Notes: generated by a model from the sequence alone, not told the origin. A stretch of DNA of 64,000 nt from an uncultured Fibrobacter sp. (GCF_900316465.1 NZ_ONDD01000014.1:62001-126000), one strand, 5' to 3'. Shown: positions 8,965 through 16,940, counted from the first letter of the stretch. A program made the numbers and translations.

Positions 8965-9058
8965 GTCATCCTGAGCTATACGAAACTTAGGACTTTAGTT
9001 CTGTAGTTGAGTTATGCTCTTTGGGTAGAAGTGCGTAGCACGAAGTCGAAGGATCCCA
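8965..9058. repeat. Intergenic repeat-like element
   Basis: The stretch opens with GTCATCCTGAGC and closes with CGAAGTCGAAGGATCC. These edges are partly inverted (ATCCT/AGGAT) and match a family of short intergenic repeats found across many bacterial genomes. It has no open frame worth calling and fills the divergent gap between the HAD phosphatase and the DHH gene. Confidence 0.4.
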
Positions 9059-9067
9059 CATTATTGC

Positions 9068-9073
9068 TATATT
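9068..9073 (+). promoter_or_regulatory. -10 box, leaderless start (DHH gene)
   Basis: The context TTGCTATATT places TATATT exactly 7 nt before ATG (9081). There is no Shine-Dalgarno sequence between them. No good -35 box is visible 17 nt upstream. Confidence 0.5.
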
Positions 9074-9080
9074 CATTAGC

Positions 9081-10040
9081 ATGAAGATCGATGATTTTTT
9101 AAGCGAAGCAAGTTCCGTAGCCATTTTCGGGCATGTACGCCCGGACGGCGACTGCGTAGGTTCGACCACGGGCATTTACAACTACATCAAGGACAACTTT
9201 CCCAGCATTAGCGTGGACTTGTTCCTTGAAAACTTTCCCGACAGCTACAAGATTCTGCGCGGGGCAAGCGATGCCCGCTCCACATGGACAGCCGAATGCA
9301 ACGGTGGCAAGCCCTACGATTTAGCATTCTTGATGGACACGCCGAGCTTTGAACGCGTGGGCGCGAGCGGCGCCGAATGCATCAAGTCCGCCAAGAAGAC
9401 AGTCAACATCGACCACCATATTAGCAACCCGTTGAACCTTTGCACCCTGAACCTGGTAGAGCCCGAAGCAAGTTCTGCAAGCGAGGTTCTATACGTAAAC
9501 CTCAACAAGGCCAAAATCAGCCGCGAAACCGCCAGTTCCCTGTACCTGGGAATCGTGCATGACACAGGCGCCTTCAAGTTCAGTTGCACCGGCAAGCGTA
9601 CCATGCAAGTCGTGGGCGACTTGATTGAAAAGGGTATTGATTTCGCGAAAATCGTGAACGAAACCTACTACACCCGCACCTACAAGCAGACGCTGATTAC
9701 AGGCTATGCCATGCAGCAATGCAAACTCGGCTTGGGCGGTAAAGTCGTTTACAGCTACATCACGCCCGAAGACATGGAACGTTTCGGTGTCACGCCCGTG
9801 GAACTTTCCACCGTCATTGACACCATCCGCGAAGTCAGCGGCACCGAAGTGGCCTTACTCCTGTACCCCGTGAACGGCAAGTACAAGATTAGCCTGCGCA
9901 GCAACTACATTGTAGATGTGAACGCCATTGCCAAGGAATTTGGCGGAGGCGGCCACACCCGTGCCGCTGGCGGCGATACCAGCGACGCCCCCGAAGTTGC
10001 TATCGAGAAGATTCTGAAACTGATTGAAAAACAGCTATAG
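9081..10040 (+). CDS. nrnA: DHH/DHHA1 phosphoesterase, NrnA-type nano-RNase / pAp phosphatase
   Basis: A 319-residue cytosolic protein of the usual NrnA length. DHH-domain metal motifs are FGHVRPDGDCVGS, FLMDTP, IDHHISN and HDTGAFKFS; the DHHA1 RNA-binding tail has GGGGHTRAAGG. NrnA-like enzymes degrade 2-5 nt RNAs and often dephosphorylate 3'-phosphoadenosine 5'-phosphate, linking RNA turnover and sulfur metabolism. Which activity dominates here cannot be read from sequence. It stands alone on the plus strand with a probable leaderless start. Confidence 0.88.
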   Translation: MKIDDFLSEASSVAIFGHVRPDGDCVGSTTGIYNYIKDNFPSISVDLFLENFPDSYKILRGASDARSTWTAECNGGKPYDLAFLMDTPSFERVGASGAECIKSAKKTVNIDHHISNPLNLCTLNLVEPEASSASEVLYVNLNKAKISRETASSLYLGIVHDTGAFKFSCTGKRTMQVVGDLIEKGIDFAKIVNETYYTRTYKQTLITGYAMQQCKLGLGGKVVYSYITPEDMERFGVTPVELSTVIDTIREVSGTEVALLLYPVNGKYKISLRSNYIVDVNAIAKEFGGGGHTRAAGGDTSDAPEVAIEKILKLIEKQL

Positions 10041-10069
10041 ATCGCTTCGGGGTTTCACCCCTCGCGATG
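10041..10069. repeat. Short intergenic hairpin
   Basis: ATCGC...GGGGT-TTC-ACCCC...GCGAT folds into a two-part stem between the convergent DHH and LysE genes. It lacks a T-run, so it looks more like a dispersed palindromic repeat than an efficient terminator. Confidence 0.4.
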
Positions 10070-10075
10070 ACGTTA

Positions 10076-10684
10076 TTAGACTAAAAACAACGCGACTGCG
10101 AGAAGTACGAACACTGCCCCGCTGAACCAGTTGAGGTTGCGGTTTGCCTTCGGGCTATTCAGCAAGAACTTTTTGACAGTCCCGGCCAAAAGCGCTACCG
10201 AGCCGAACACAATAAATGTCGCCAAAATAAATTCGGCTCCGAAAATCACCATTTGAAGTGTCGGGTTCAACGGGCGCTCCATCTTGACTGCCGGCGGAAT
10301 GAACGAAAGCAAAAAGAGTATCACCTTCGGATTCGTCAGGTTCATGATAACGCCGCGCAGGTAAAGCTTGCGAAGCGGCAAGTTTTCGCCATTTTCATTT
10401 AATTTAACGGTTCCAACACGCACCCGAAAGCTCTTGTACGCCAAATAAAGCAGGTAAGCCGCCCCTAGGCACTGCATTACAAAGAAAGCCTTCGGACTTG
10501 CGGCAATTAACGCCGAAACACCAGCCACCAAAAGACAAGTATGCACGACAACACCCGTGCAAAGCCCACAAATCAAGCAAAAGCCCGCCTTGGCGCCATG
10601 AGTTGCACTCTGCGCAAGCACAAACAGGTTGTCGGGGCCGGGAGCGACCGCCACCACTAGCGCAGCAATGAAAAATTCAAGCAT
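10076..10684 (-). CDS. LysE/RhtB-family amino-acid exporter
   Basis: A 202-residue inner-membrane protein with about six hydrophobic helices. The LysE-family signature is at the start (VAVAPGPDNLFVLAQS, Gly-Pro within helix 1), followed by GAKAGFCLICGLCTG and MNLTNPKVILFLLSFIP. It probably exports an amino acid or derivative driven by the proton gradient; the substrate (homoserine, threonine, lysine or other) cannot be told. It lies 5 nt downstream of the zinc-ribbon gene, so the two are one operon. Confidence 0.85.
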   Translation of the reverse strand: MLEFFIAALVVAVAPGPDNLFVLAQSATHGAKAGFCLICGLCTGVVVHTCLLVAGVSALIAASPKAFFVMQCLGAAYLLYLAYKSFRVRVGTVKLNENGENLPLRKLYLRGVIMNLTNPKVILFLLSFIPPAVKMERPLNPTLQMVIFGAEFILATFIVFGSVALLAGTVKKFLLNSPKANRNLNWFSGAVFVLLAVALFLV

Positions 10685-10689
10685 AGGAA

Positions 10690-11178
10690 CTACAGCTTAT
10701 CCAAGAAGCTGTCGACATCGAGTTCGTCAAGGTCTTTCTGCAAATCCGAAAGCATGTCATCCGAAATAACTGCCGGGCGGACCGATTCGGCTTCGTTAGA
10801 CGCCATGGCTCCAGCAATTTTCTCGGCCACATTTTCAAATTCCGACGGAGCAGATCCTTCACGCGGCGTCGGCAAGTTTTCGCCCTTTTCGGTACGTTCT
10901 TCGGCCAAGGCTTCGGAAGCTTCCACCATCTTCTTGAGGGCTTCGGCTACAGCACCCATTGCACCGCCGTTGCTGACAACGGCATCTATAGCGCGGCTCA
11001 GCTTTTTGCGGAGTCCGGCAAATTCGTCGCGATCCAGTTCAGCGACCTCACCATGGTAATACATCAAAGGGGTCTTGCAGCGGGCGCAGCAAAACACCAT
11101 CATGTTGGCGCCATCACCTTGGATTTGCGCGTCAAAAGATGTACCGCAATGGGGGCAGTCAATATGGAATTCACTCAT
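10690..11178 (-). CDS. Zinc-ribbon protein of unknown function
   Basis: 162 residues. The first 35 residues form a zinc ribbon with two knuckles (CPHC at 9-12 and CARC near 31-34). The rest is charged and probably helical, ending in an acidic segment (DLQKDLDELDVDSFLDKL). No enzyme motif is visible. It heads an operon with the LysE exporter. TAAATT (minus strand 11186-11191) ends exactly 7 nt before the ATG with no Shine-Dalgarno site, predicting a leaderless mRNA. Confidence 0.75.
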   Translation of the reverse strand: MSEFHIDCPHCGTSFDAQIQGDGANMMVFCCARCKTPLMYYHGEVAELDRDEFAGLRKKLSRAIDAVVSNGGAMGAVAEALKKMVEASEALAEERTEKGENLPTPREGSAPSEFENVAEKIAGAMASNEAESVRPAVISDDMLSDLQKDLDELDVDSFLDKL

Positions 11179-11235
11179 GACCTATAATTTAGAAATTTTA
11201 CAACGAGTCCGCTTATATTTTTTTATTATTGCTAC

Positions 11236-12384
11236 ATGCTTTGTCAGTGGCTTTATCATTTAACCAGCATTGATCTTTTCGACGGCCGTCTGTTCCGTGC
11301 AGGTACAGCCGCCATGCTTTCCATCATTTTAGTCATGTGCCTTATGCCTGTCTATATCCGCAAGCTCCAGAGCCTTGACGCAACCAGTGACTTCGATAAA
11401 GACGGAAAATCCAAGTCTCCCCCGATCATGGGCGGCCTCCTCCTGGTAATTGTTGTTGAAATCGTGTCGCTCCTGGTGTGCAAGATGAACGGCTACACCA
11501 TTTCGACCCTGATCGTGCTAGCCGCATTCTCTGCCGTAGGCGCCATTGACGACATCGCGAAAGTCAAGGCCAAGCGCCTGATTAAGCTCGGTAAGCTCAA
11601 GGCCGCCGACTACATGGACAAGGCCGATGGTATTTCCAGCAGTCTTCGTCTGTTCCTCTATTTCTTGTTTAGCCTGGTCGTTGCCATTTTCTGCTATAAG
11701 TTCATTCCCGAACTCAAGGGCGACCTAACTATCCCCTTCTGCCCCATTAGCGTTTTCCAGATTCACCTGCCCAACTGGATTTTCGTGGGCTTTATGACCT
11801 TTGTGATTGCCGCCTCGGCTAACGGTACGAACTTTACTGACGGTCTCGACAGCCTTGTTTCTGTACCCATTCTTTCGAGCATGATTTTCGTAGGCCTCGT
11901 GGCTTACGTAAGCGGCAACTTTATCTTTAGCCAGTACCTGAGCGTTCCTTACCTGCCGGGCTGCGACGAACTTTTCCCGCTCGCCATGTCCATTGCAGGC
12001 GCACTCCTCGCCTACTTGTGGTTCAACAGCCCTCCGGCCGAAATCTACATGGGCGACGCCGGTTCCGTGGGCTTTGGTGCAGCCATTGGCATCATGTTCA
12101 TTCTGGTGCAGGCAGGGCTCTTCCTCCCCATCGTTTGCATTATCATCATCGCCGAAGCTTGCTCCGTATTGCTCCAGATTAGCTGGTTCAAGTTCACCAA
12201 GAAGACCACCGGCGAAGGCAAGCGCATCTTCCTTTGCGCACCGCTCCACCACCACTACCAAAAGAAGTGGGAAGGACGCTTCCCGAGCAAGCCCCTGATG
12301 AATTCGAAGATCGTGTGGCGCATGCACCTCATCAGCATCTTCGCCCTCATCGTGAGTATGGTGATTTTCTTCGGTATCCGCTAA
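11236..12384 (+). CDS. mraY: MraY-type phospho-N-acetylmuramoyl-pentapeptide transferase
   Basis: A 382-residue membrane protein with about ten helices. It matches MraY in order: PPIMGG, a DD pair in AIDDIAKVK, NGTNFTDGLDSL, PAEIYMGDAGSVGFG and APLHHHYQKKWE. MraY moves phospho-MurNAc-pentapeptide from UDP to undecaprenyl phosphate, making lipid I on the cytosolic face. The gene stands alone rather than in a division/cell-wall cluster, which is unusual. The loop after the DD pair is longer than in E. coli, and DGLDSL replaces the common DGLDGL. WecA-type relatives lack the HHH motif, so MraY is preferred. A TATTAT box ends 6 nt before the ATG. Confidence 0.85.
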   Translation: MLCQWLYHLTSIDLFDGRLFRAGTAAMLSIILVMCLMPVYIRKLQSLDATSDFDKDGKSKSPPIMGGLLLVIVVEIVSLLVCKMNGYTISTLIVLAAFSAVGAIDDIAKVKAKRLIKLGKLKAADYMDKADGISSSLRLFLYFLFSLVVAIFCYKFIPELKGDLTIPFCPISVFQIHLPNWIFVGFMTFVIAASANGTNFTDGLDSLVSVPILSSMIFVGLVAYVSGNFIFSQYLSVPYLPGCDELFPLAMSIAGALLAYLWFNSPPAEIYMGDAGSVGFGAAIGIMFILVQAGLFLPIVCIIIIAEACSVLLQISWFKFTKKTTGEGKRIFLCAPLHHHYQKKWEGRFPSKPLMNSKIVWRMHLISIFALIVSMVIFFGIR

Positions 12385-12406
12385 AATTGGCCATAAATGA
12401 ATTTTT

Positions 12407-12437
12407 AAGGCATTCCTCCCAAGGAATGCCTTTTTTT
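12407..12437 (+). terminator. Intrinsic terminator after mraY
   Basis: A perfect 11-bp stem (AAGGCATTCCT / AGGAATGCCTT) with a 4-nt loop runs into TTTTTTT. It isolates mraY from the pseudopilin gene. Confidence 0.9.
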
Positions 12438-12570
12438 GACACTGATATAAAAACAAACTTTTTAAGTAACATAAAAATAGGCTGCGATTTCGTAAATAAA
12501 AGTTTATATTACTAGTTACGATGGGGAAATCTCCATCAAAAAACATCAACAATTAAAGGGGAGCTGTCAT

Positions 12571-13110
12571 ATGAAAAAACAGGGTTTTACCCTTATTGAG
12601 CTGATGGTTGTCATTGTGATTATGGGCATTTTGGCAGCCGTTGCAGTTCCCAAGTTGTTTGGCATGATTGCCAAGGCAAAGGTCGCTGAAATTCCTCCAG
12701 CGGCAATGACCTATATCAAACTACAAGATGTTTATGCTCATGAACACCATGCCGTAGGCGGGTGGACCACGATTGGTTATTTTGGTCCCGGTACCGAAAT
12801 AAAAGGCTTTAGTGACGCTCAAGTAGCCACGAGCACAGCTCACTTCACCTACTGGAGTGTAATTGACCCTAACGGAAAGTGGGATAATGTCGGAAGAAGC
12901 GAGACAAGAGCGTGGGTCGCCACCTCAAAAACGGCTTTGAACGATTGTCCTTCAGAACACCAATGGGGCGTGCAGGCCTGGATTGACAGTAAAGACAACC
13001 GCCTTGGCATTGAAACATGGCTCGATGACGAGGAACACTGCTTACCTTTGGCAGCAACATTCCTGTATCTCGGCAACGGCAAAATTTTTATTCCTGGTGG
13101 ACCTAGTTAA
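12571..13110 (+). CDS. Type IV pilin / type II secretion pseudopilin-like protein
   Basis: 179 residues with a classic class III signal: MKKQG|FTLIELMVVIVIMGILAA, where cleavage after Gly5 would leave N-methyl-Phe1 and Glu5. A long hydrophobic helix follows, then a globular domain with a Cys pair (near 130 and 153). The C-terminal part is rich in Trp and aromatic residues, as in some minor pilins. GGGGAG lies 8 nt before the ATG, a strong ribosome site. No assembly ATPase, prepilin peptidase or secretin gene is nearby, so it may join a pilus or secretion machine encoded elsewhere, possibly the same DNA-uptake route as ComEC at 25-27 kb. Confidence 0.85.
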   Translation: MKKQGFTLIELMVVIVIMGILAAVAVPKLFGMIAKAKVAEIPPAAMTYIKLQDVYAHEHHAVGGWTTIGYFGPGTEIKGFSDAQVATSTAHFTYWSVIDPNGKWDNVGRSETRAWVATSKTALNDCPSEHQWGVQAWIDSKDNRLGIETWLDDEEHCLPLAATFLYLGNGKIFIPGGPS

Positions 13111-13120
13111 TGCGCATTGC

Positions 13121-13126
13121 TATATT
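13121..13126 (+). promoter_or_regulatory. -10 box, leaderless start (UAP-type gene)
   Basis: TTGCTATATT places TATATT 7 nt before ATG (13134), and the 7-nt spacer (GTAGCGC) has no Shine-Dalgarno sequence. The layout is the same as upstream of the DHH gene. Confidence 0.55.
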
Positions 13127-13133
13127 GTAGCGC

Positions 13134-14474
13134 ATGAGCAACATCATCGAAACTTTGAATGCGGCGGGTCAGCAAGAGCTGGTCGCCAAGCTTGAATCTT
13201 TGAGCGGCGATGCCCGCAAGAATTTGGAACGCGACATTGCCACCCAGGATTGGGAAGAGCTAAAATCCCTTTATACCGAAAAATCCAACGCATCGCTTGA
13301 CGACAACGTGTCGGGCGACTTGAAGCCGATGCCATTCAAGATCGCAACTGACGACTTGCGTTACGACTTCTGGAAAGAAACCGGTGAAATTTTGTTGGGT
13401 AAGGGCCAGGTGGCCGCATTCCTGGTGGCAGGTGGTCAAGGTTCCCGCCTCGGTTTCGATGGTCCGAAGGGCATGTTCGATATCGGCCTCCCGAGCCACA
13501 AGAGTTTGTTCCAGCTGCAGGCAGAACGCTTGCAGAACTTGGCAGCCCAAGTAGGCCATGCAATTCCGTGGTGCATTATGACAAGCCCGCTGAATCACGA
13601 GGCTACGGTCAACTTCTTTACCGAGCACAACTTTTTCGGATACGCCCGCGAAAACATCCGATTCTTTGAGCAAGGCACGATTTGCGCGCTTGACCCGAAC
13701 GGGAAAGCCGTCGTTGACGAAAACAATCGTTTGGCCTTGGTGCCCGATGGCAATGGCGGGTGCTTCAGAGCACTCGCCCAGAGCGGCACTCTCGCCTGGT
13801 TGATTGAAAAAGGCGTTCGCTACGTATTCCTTTACAGCGTCGACAACGCGCTTTGCCGCATTTGCGATCCGGCTTTTGTCGGCGCCCTTGCAAGCGAAGG
13901 CCGCAGCATGTCCGCATCCAAGGTGGTGCACAAGGCCGGCCCGAACGAAAAGGTAGGCATTTTCGCCTTGCAGAACAACAAGCCCGGCGTAGTCGAATAC
14001 AGCGACTTGCCCGAGAACTACCGCGACATGACGAATGCCGACGGAAGCCTTACCTTTGACGGCGGAAACATCGCTATTCACTTGTTCAAAACCGAGGGCC
14101 TCCGCAAGTTGCAGACGAGCAAGCTCCCGTGGCACACCGCCCGCAAGACCGTTTGCGGTATCGAAAAGTGCTGGAAGTTCGAACAGTTCCTGTTCGACGC
14201 ATTCCCGCAGCTTGGCACGATGATGCCGTTCGGCGTGGTGCGCGAAGAGGAATTCAGCCCAGTGAAAAATGCCGAAGGAAACGACAGCCCGAAAACCGCC
14301 CGCGAAATGATTGGCAGACTCCACCGCGAATGGCTACGCAAGGCTCATGTCGAAGTGAAGCCGGGCAAGCTTTACGAAGTGTCGCCTACGCTGAGCTATG
14401 CCGGCGAAGGGCTTAGCCGCCGCGTATTCGAACGAGAACTCGGAAGAAATATTTTAGAATTTGACGAAGAGTAA
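13134..14474 (+). CDS. UDP-sugar pyrophosphorylase of the UAP1/UDPGP type
   Basis: A 446-residue cytosolic nucleotidyltransferase. The nucleotide loop FLVAGGQGSRLGFDGPKGMF is the UDPGP-family signature typical of UDP-N-acetylhexosamine pyrophosphorylases. Later motifs include CIMTSPLNHEAT, FFEQGTICALDP, VPDGNGGCFRAL and the FDGGNIAIHLF metal/sugar region. It should make UDP-GlcNAc, UDP-GalNAc or UDP-glucose from UTP and a sugar 1-phosphate. This family is best known from eukaryotes and is distinct from bacterial GlmU or GalU. Its 3' end overlaps the LpxL-like acyltransferase by 14 nt, which fits a role in envelope glycolipid supply. Confidence 0.8.
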   Translation: MSNIIETLNAAGQQELVAKLESLSGDARKNLERDIATQDWEELKSLYTEKSNASLDDNVSGDLKPMPFKIATDDLRYDFWKETGEILLGKGQVAAFLVAGGQGSRLGFDGPKGMFDIGLPSHKSLFQLQAERLQNLAAQVGHAIPWCIMTSPLNHEATVNFFTEHNFFGYARENIRFFEQGTICALDPNGKAVVDENNRLALVPDGNGGCFRALAQSGTLAWLIEKGVRYVFLYSVDNALCRICDPAFVGALASEGRSMSASKVVHKAGPNEKVGIFALQNNKPGVVEYSDLPENYRDMTNADGSLTFDGGNIAIHLFKTEGLRKLQTSKLPWHTARKTVCGIEKCWKFEQFLFDAFPQLGTMMPFGVVREEEFSPVKNAEGNDSPKTAREMIGRLHREWLRKAHVEVKPGKLYEVSPTLSYAGEGLSRRVFERELGRNILEFDEE

Positions 14475-15291
14475 GACATACAAGATTCTTGTTCATAGTT
14501 TGCTTCGAGTGCCGGATGTTTTCTATTCGGCACTTTTTGCGGTTGCGTTTCCAGTCTACAAGGCATTGCATACCAAGCGCGCTTACGGGCGCACGGTAAA
14601 GCACCTCGAAAACGCGAAGGCCTACTTAAAGACCAGTATTCTAGCGCGCGATGTATTCAAGGGAATCTTTTGGAATGCGCTCGATTCATATCGCGGACTC
14701 GCCCGCTTTAAAAGCGTCGAGAATCGAATCGTCTACGAGAACGAAGAAATCATCCGCGAGGCGGTAAAGCTTGGTCCAGTAGCCGGCATCAGCATTCACC
14801 AAGGCGCATTCGAGCTTTTGCACCGCGCCCTGTGCCGTTACAGCGAACACGTGCACCTGATTACCGATTCCGTGGGCGACCAGGCATTCCGCGAAGTGCT
14901 CAAGGAACTCCGCAGCGACCCGCACCTGACCGAATACCACCCCGAAGAAACCGGCAAGCTGATCCGCGACCTGTTCAAGACCAAGGGGATTCTTGCGATG
15001 GTATTCGACCAAGGAAAGAATACCAAAGGCAACGAAGTCCAACTTTTCGGGCAAGCGAGCACGCTCTACTTACGTCTCCCGCAAAAAGTGAACCAGATGG
15101 GAGCATCCGTCGTCACGTTCCGCACGTGGACCAACGCAAAGCGGCAAATCGTCATCCGTTTCGAAAGCGCCTATCCGCCCAAAACCGAGCCCGAAAAGCT
15201 CGTCGCGGGAATAGCAAAGGAAACTGAAACGTGGATATCAGAACACCCTGAACAGTGGAGCTGGAATTACCACGGAAACTTTAGGGTCTAG
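14461..15291 (+). CDS. LpxL/HtrB-like lysophospholipid or lipid A acyltransferase
   Basis: 276 residues. The acyltransferase HX4E site is visible in SIHQGAFELLHRAL, and the C-terminal EQWSWNYHGNFR matches the conserved end of LpxL/LpxM proteins. An N-terminal hydrophobic stretch (VFYSALFAVAFPVYKAL) anchors it to the inner membrane. The likely role is adding a secondary acyl chain to lipid A or a related glycolipid. The start is TTG at 14461, inside the last codons of the pyrophosphorylase; no ATG occurs in the first 100 codons that would preserve the anchor, so the coupled TTG start is favoured. At 276 residues it is slightly shorter than E. coli LpxL. Confidence 0.75.
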   Translation: MTKSKTYKILVHSLLRVPDVFYSALFAVAFPVYKALHTKRAYGRTVKHLENAKAYLKTSILARDVFKGIFWNALDSYRGLARFKSVENRIVYENEEIIREAVKLGPVAGISIHQGAFELLHRALCRYSEHVHLITDSVGDQAFREVLKELRSDPHLTEYHPEETGKLIRDLFKTKGILAMVFDQGKNTKGNEVQLFGQASTLYLRLPQKVNQMGASVVTFRTWTNAKRQIVIRFESAYPPKTEPEKLVAGIAKETETWISEHPEQWSWNYHGNFRV

Positions 15292-16121
15292 CCACCCAGC
15301 AGCGTATCCTTGATGCGTTGGAAAGTCGATTCTTCTTCGCCGCTACGCACCATGATCACAATTTTTGACGTGGCATAGTGATCCGTAAAGTTAATGATCT
15401 GGCTGCGTTCTTCGGTCACCGACAAGGCGGCAAGTCCGAGGTCAGCAGCCCCGGCACGAACAGAATCTATAATATCATCAAAATCCATATCGATGATTTC
15501 GAGATTGCGCCCCAGGTAATTGGCCACATAGCGGGCGATTTCAATATCGATACCCACGATTCCGCGTTTTTTGCAACGGAATTCAAACGGCGGGAATTCG
15601 GCATTGGTCGCCACCCTGAGAACTGGGCCGACAGCGGAATCTTGGGAAACATGGTATTTGGTCTGCCCCCCAATATAACTGTCGAAAATGGAATCGTAAA
15701 CGCCCATGGCGCGCATCTGGATTAAAGCAATATTCACAGAATCCAACAGGCCCATATTTTCTTTTGCAACAATGCCTGCATACGATTCTTCTTTGAAGGT
15801 TTCGTTCAAGATTCGCAGCGAGGGATTTTTGCGGGCGAAAACCTTGGCGGGAGCATCGTCACTGAGCACGGCATCAATTTTGCCTTGGAGCAAGGCGTCA
15901 ACAGTCTCGGCGAGAGTCGGGAATTTTTCAATCTGGAATTTAACGGAATCGCCACCAAATTCTGAGGCATAAATTTCGGCGGTAGTGCCCTCGATTACCC
16001 CAACCTTCTTGTTTCCGAGATCGTTAATCGAGAAAACCTCGTTTTTGGGAATATCAGTCTTAGTACAGCCCGTAAAGGCTATAAACGCAAAAAGCGCTGA
16101 TAAGACCCACAAACGACGCAT
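15288..16121 (-). CDS. SBP_bac_3-type solute-binding lipoprotein with circularly permuted domain order
   Basis: 277 residues with a lipoprotein signal peptide (FAFIAFTGC, Cys19). It belongs to the family that binds polar amino acids for ABC importers or sensors, but the two halves are swapped. Residues ~28-150 match the usual second half (LGNKKVGVIEGTTAE, GKIDAVLSDDAP, a final FDSYIGG). Residues ~165-265 match the usual first half (VLRVATNAEFPPFEF, GIDIEIARYVANYLG, SVTEERSQIINFTDHY). Together they make one complete domain. The ligand Arg (in TEER) and the amino-group Asp (in SDDAP) are kept, so amino-acid binding is plausible. No permease or ATPase is adjacent. Confidence 0.85.
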   Translation of the reverse strand: MRRLWVLSALFAFIAFTGCTKTDIPKNEVFSINDLGNKKVGVIEGTTAEIYASEFGGDSVKFQIEKFPTLAETVDALLQGKIDAVLSDDAPAKVFARKNPSLRILNETFKEESYAGIVAKENMGLLDSVNIALIQMRAMGVYDSIFDSYIGGQTKYHVSQDSAVGPVLRVATNAEFPPFEFRCKKRGIVGIDIEIARYVANYLGRNLEIIDMDFDDIIDSVRAGAADLGLAALSVTEERSQIINFTDHYATSKIVIMVRSGEEESTFQRIKDTLLGG

Positions 16122-16277
16122 TGTTACGAAAACCTCAACTTTTTATTACAATATAAGAAAAAAGAGTCCAAAATCAATGCAAAAAATTGTAATAATTACG
16201 GATCAGAAGGCAAAAAAGGATTCAATATCGGCAATTTCGACAAAAAAATCTATTTTTTACCGCAAAAAGAGAGAATC

Positions 16278-16745
16278 ATGGCGCTAAACGAAGAAGAAGA
16301 ATTCCAACTGAAGTGGATTAACAACCACCATATGGAAGACAAAGACGCGCAGATGCAGATGGAGGCCGAAGCGGCCGCCGTACGCCCGACGCGTGCCCCG
16401 CGTGGGCGTAAAATGCGCCGCAACCCCAGCGCCTGGGAATTGCCCGTGCCCGAAGACGAAATTGACCTGCACGGCATGACCTCGGATGAGGCCGCAGAAG
16501 CCGTGGAGCGGCGCATCGATGACCTAATGATCGCAGGCCTCAAGATCCTCAGGGTCATCCACGGCGGCGGAAACCCCAGCTACGGCAACGTCAAACGCAT
16601 CATCGACCGCAAGGTACGTTCCGAATGGAGCAACCGCATCCAACTGTACAAAGTCGAGCCCGACAACGCTGGTTCGAGCATCATGATCCTCGGAAAACCG
16701 CGCCCCGCCCCGACAAAAGCCCCCAGAAAGCCCGCCAAGAAATAA
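16278..16745 (+). CDS. Smr-domain protein (MutS2-type C-terminal nuclease domain)
   Basis: 155 residues. A charged Ala/Arg-rich N-terminal ~60 residues precedes an Smr domain with EIDLHGMTSDEA (DLHG), VIHGGGNPSYG (HGxG-like) and a C-terminal strand (SSIMILGK). Stand-alone Smr proteins are RNA or DNA endonucleases, some acting on mRNA at collided ribosomes. The C-terminus is Lys/Pro/Ala-rich (KAPRKPAKK). AGAGAG lies about 6 nt before the ATG as a weak ribosome site. tRNA-Pro follows on the same strand. Confidence 0.85.
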   Translation: MALNEEEEFQLKWINNHHMEDKDAQMQMEAEAAAVRPTRAPRGRKMRRNPSAWELPVPEDEIDLHGMTSDEAAEAVERRIDDLMIAGLKILRVIHGGGNPSYGNVKRIIDRKVRSEWSNRIQLYKVEPDNAGSSIMILGKPRPAPTKAPRKPAKK

Positions 16746-16781
16746 AAATTTGATTTTTTTCATTTTTTTGGACCTTTCCCC

Positions 16782-16810
16782 TTTAAATTCTTTCCATTTT
16801 TTTCTATTAT
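16782..16810 (+). promoter_or_regulatory. Promoter of tRNA-Pro
   Basis: TTTAAA (16782-16787), a 17-nt spacer and TATTAT (16805-16810) lie 13 nt upstream of the mature tRNA 5' end. This predicts a 5' leader of about 6 nt for RNase P to remove. Confidence 0.5.
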
Positions 16811-16823
16811 TGGACCACCGAAC

Positions 16824-16897
16824 CGGAATATAGCTCAGCCTGGTAGAGCGCTTGCTTCGGGAGCAAGAGGTCGTGAGTTCGAATCTCGCTATTCCGA
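16824..16897 (+). tRNA. tRNA-Pro (anticodon CGG)
   Basis: A 74-nt cloverleaf. The acceptor stem pairs CGGAATA with TATTCCG plus discriminator A, the D-arm is GCTC/GAGC, the anticodon stem CTTGC/GCAAG carries loop TTCGGGA (anticodon CGG), and the T-arm is GTGAG-TTCGAAT-CTCGC. CCA is not encoded. Fragments of its 3' half recur downstream. Confidence 0.95.
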
Positions 16898-16900
16898 TAA

Positions 16901-16935
16901 AAAGAAAAACCACCCTTCTGGGTGGTTTTCTTTTT
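16901..16935 (+). terminator. Intrinsic terminator after tRNA-Pro
   Basis: The stem AACCACCC / GGGTGGTT with loop TTCT is followed by TTCTTTTT. It starts 3 nt after the tRNA. Confidence 0.85.
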
Positions 16936-16940
16936 ATTCC

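Noticed and set aside
12571..13110. A complete type IV pilus or type II secretion locus
   Set aside because: Only one pilin-like gene is present; no ATPase, platform protein, peptidase or secretin was found within the window.
16145..16193. Inverted repeat ATTACAAT ... ATTGTAAT between the binding-protein gene and the Smr gene
   Set aside because: The 8-bp arms are 33 nt apart in very A+T-rich DNA, where such matches are expected by chance. No second copy was seen.
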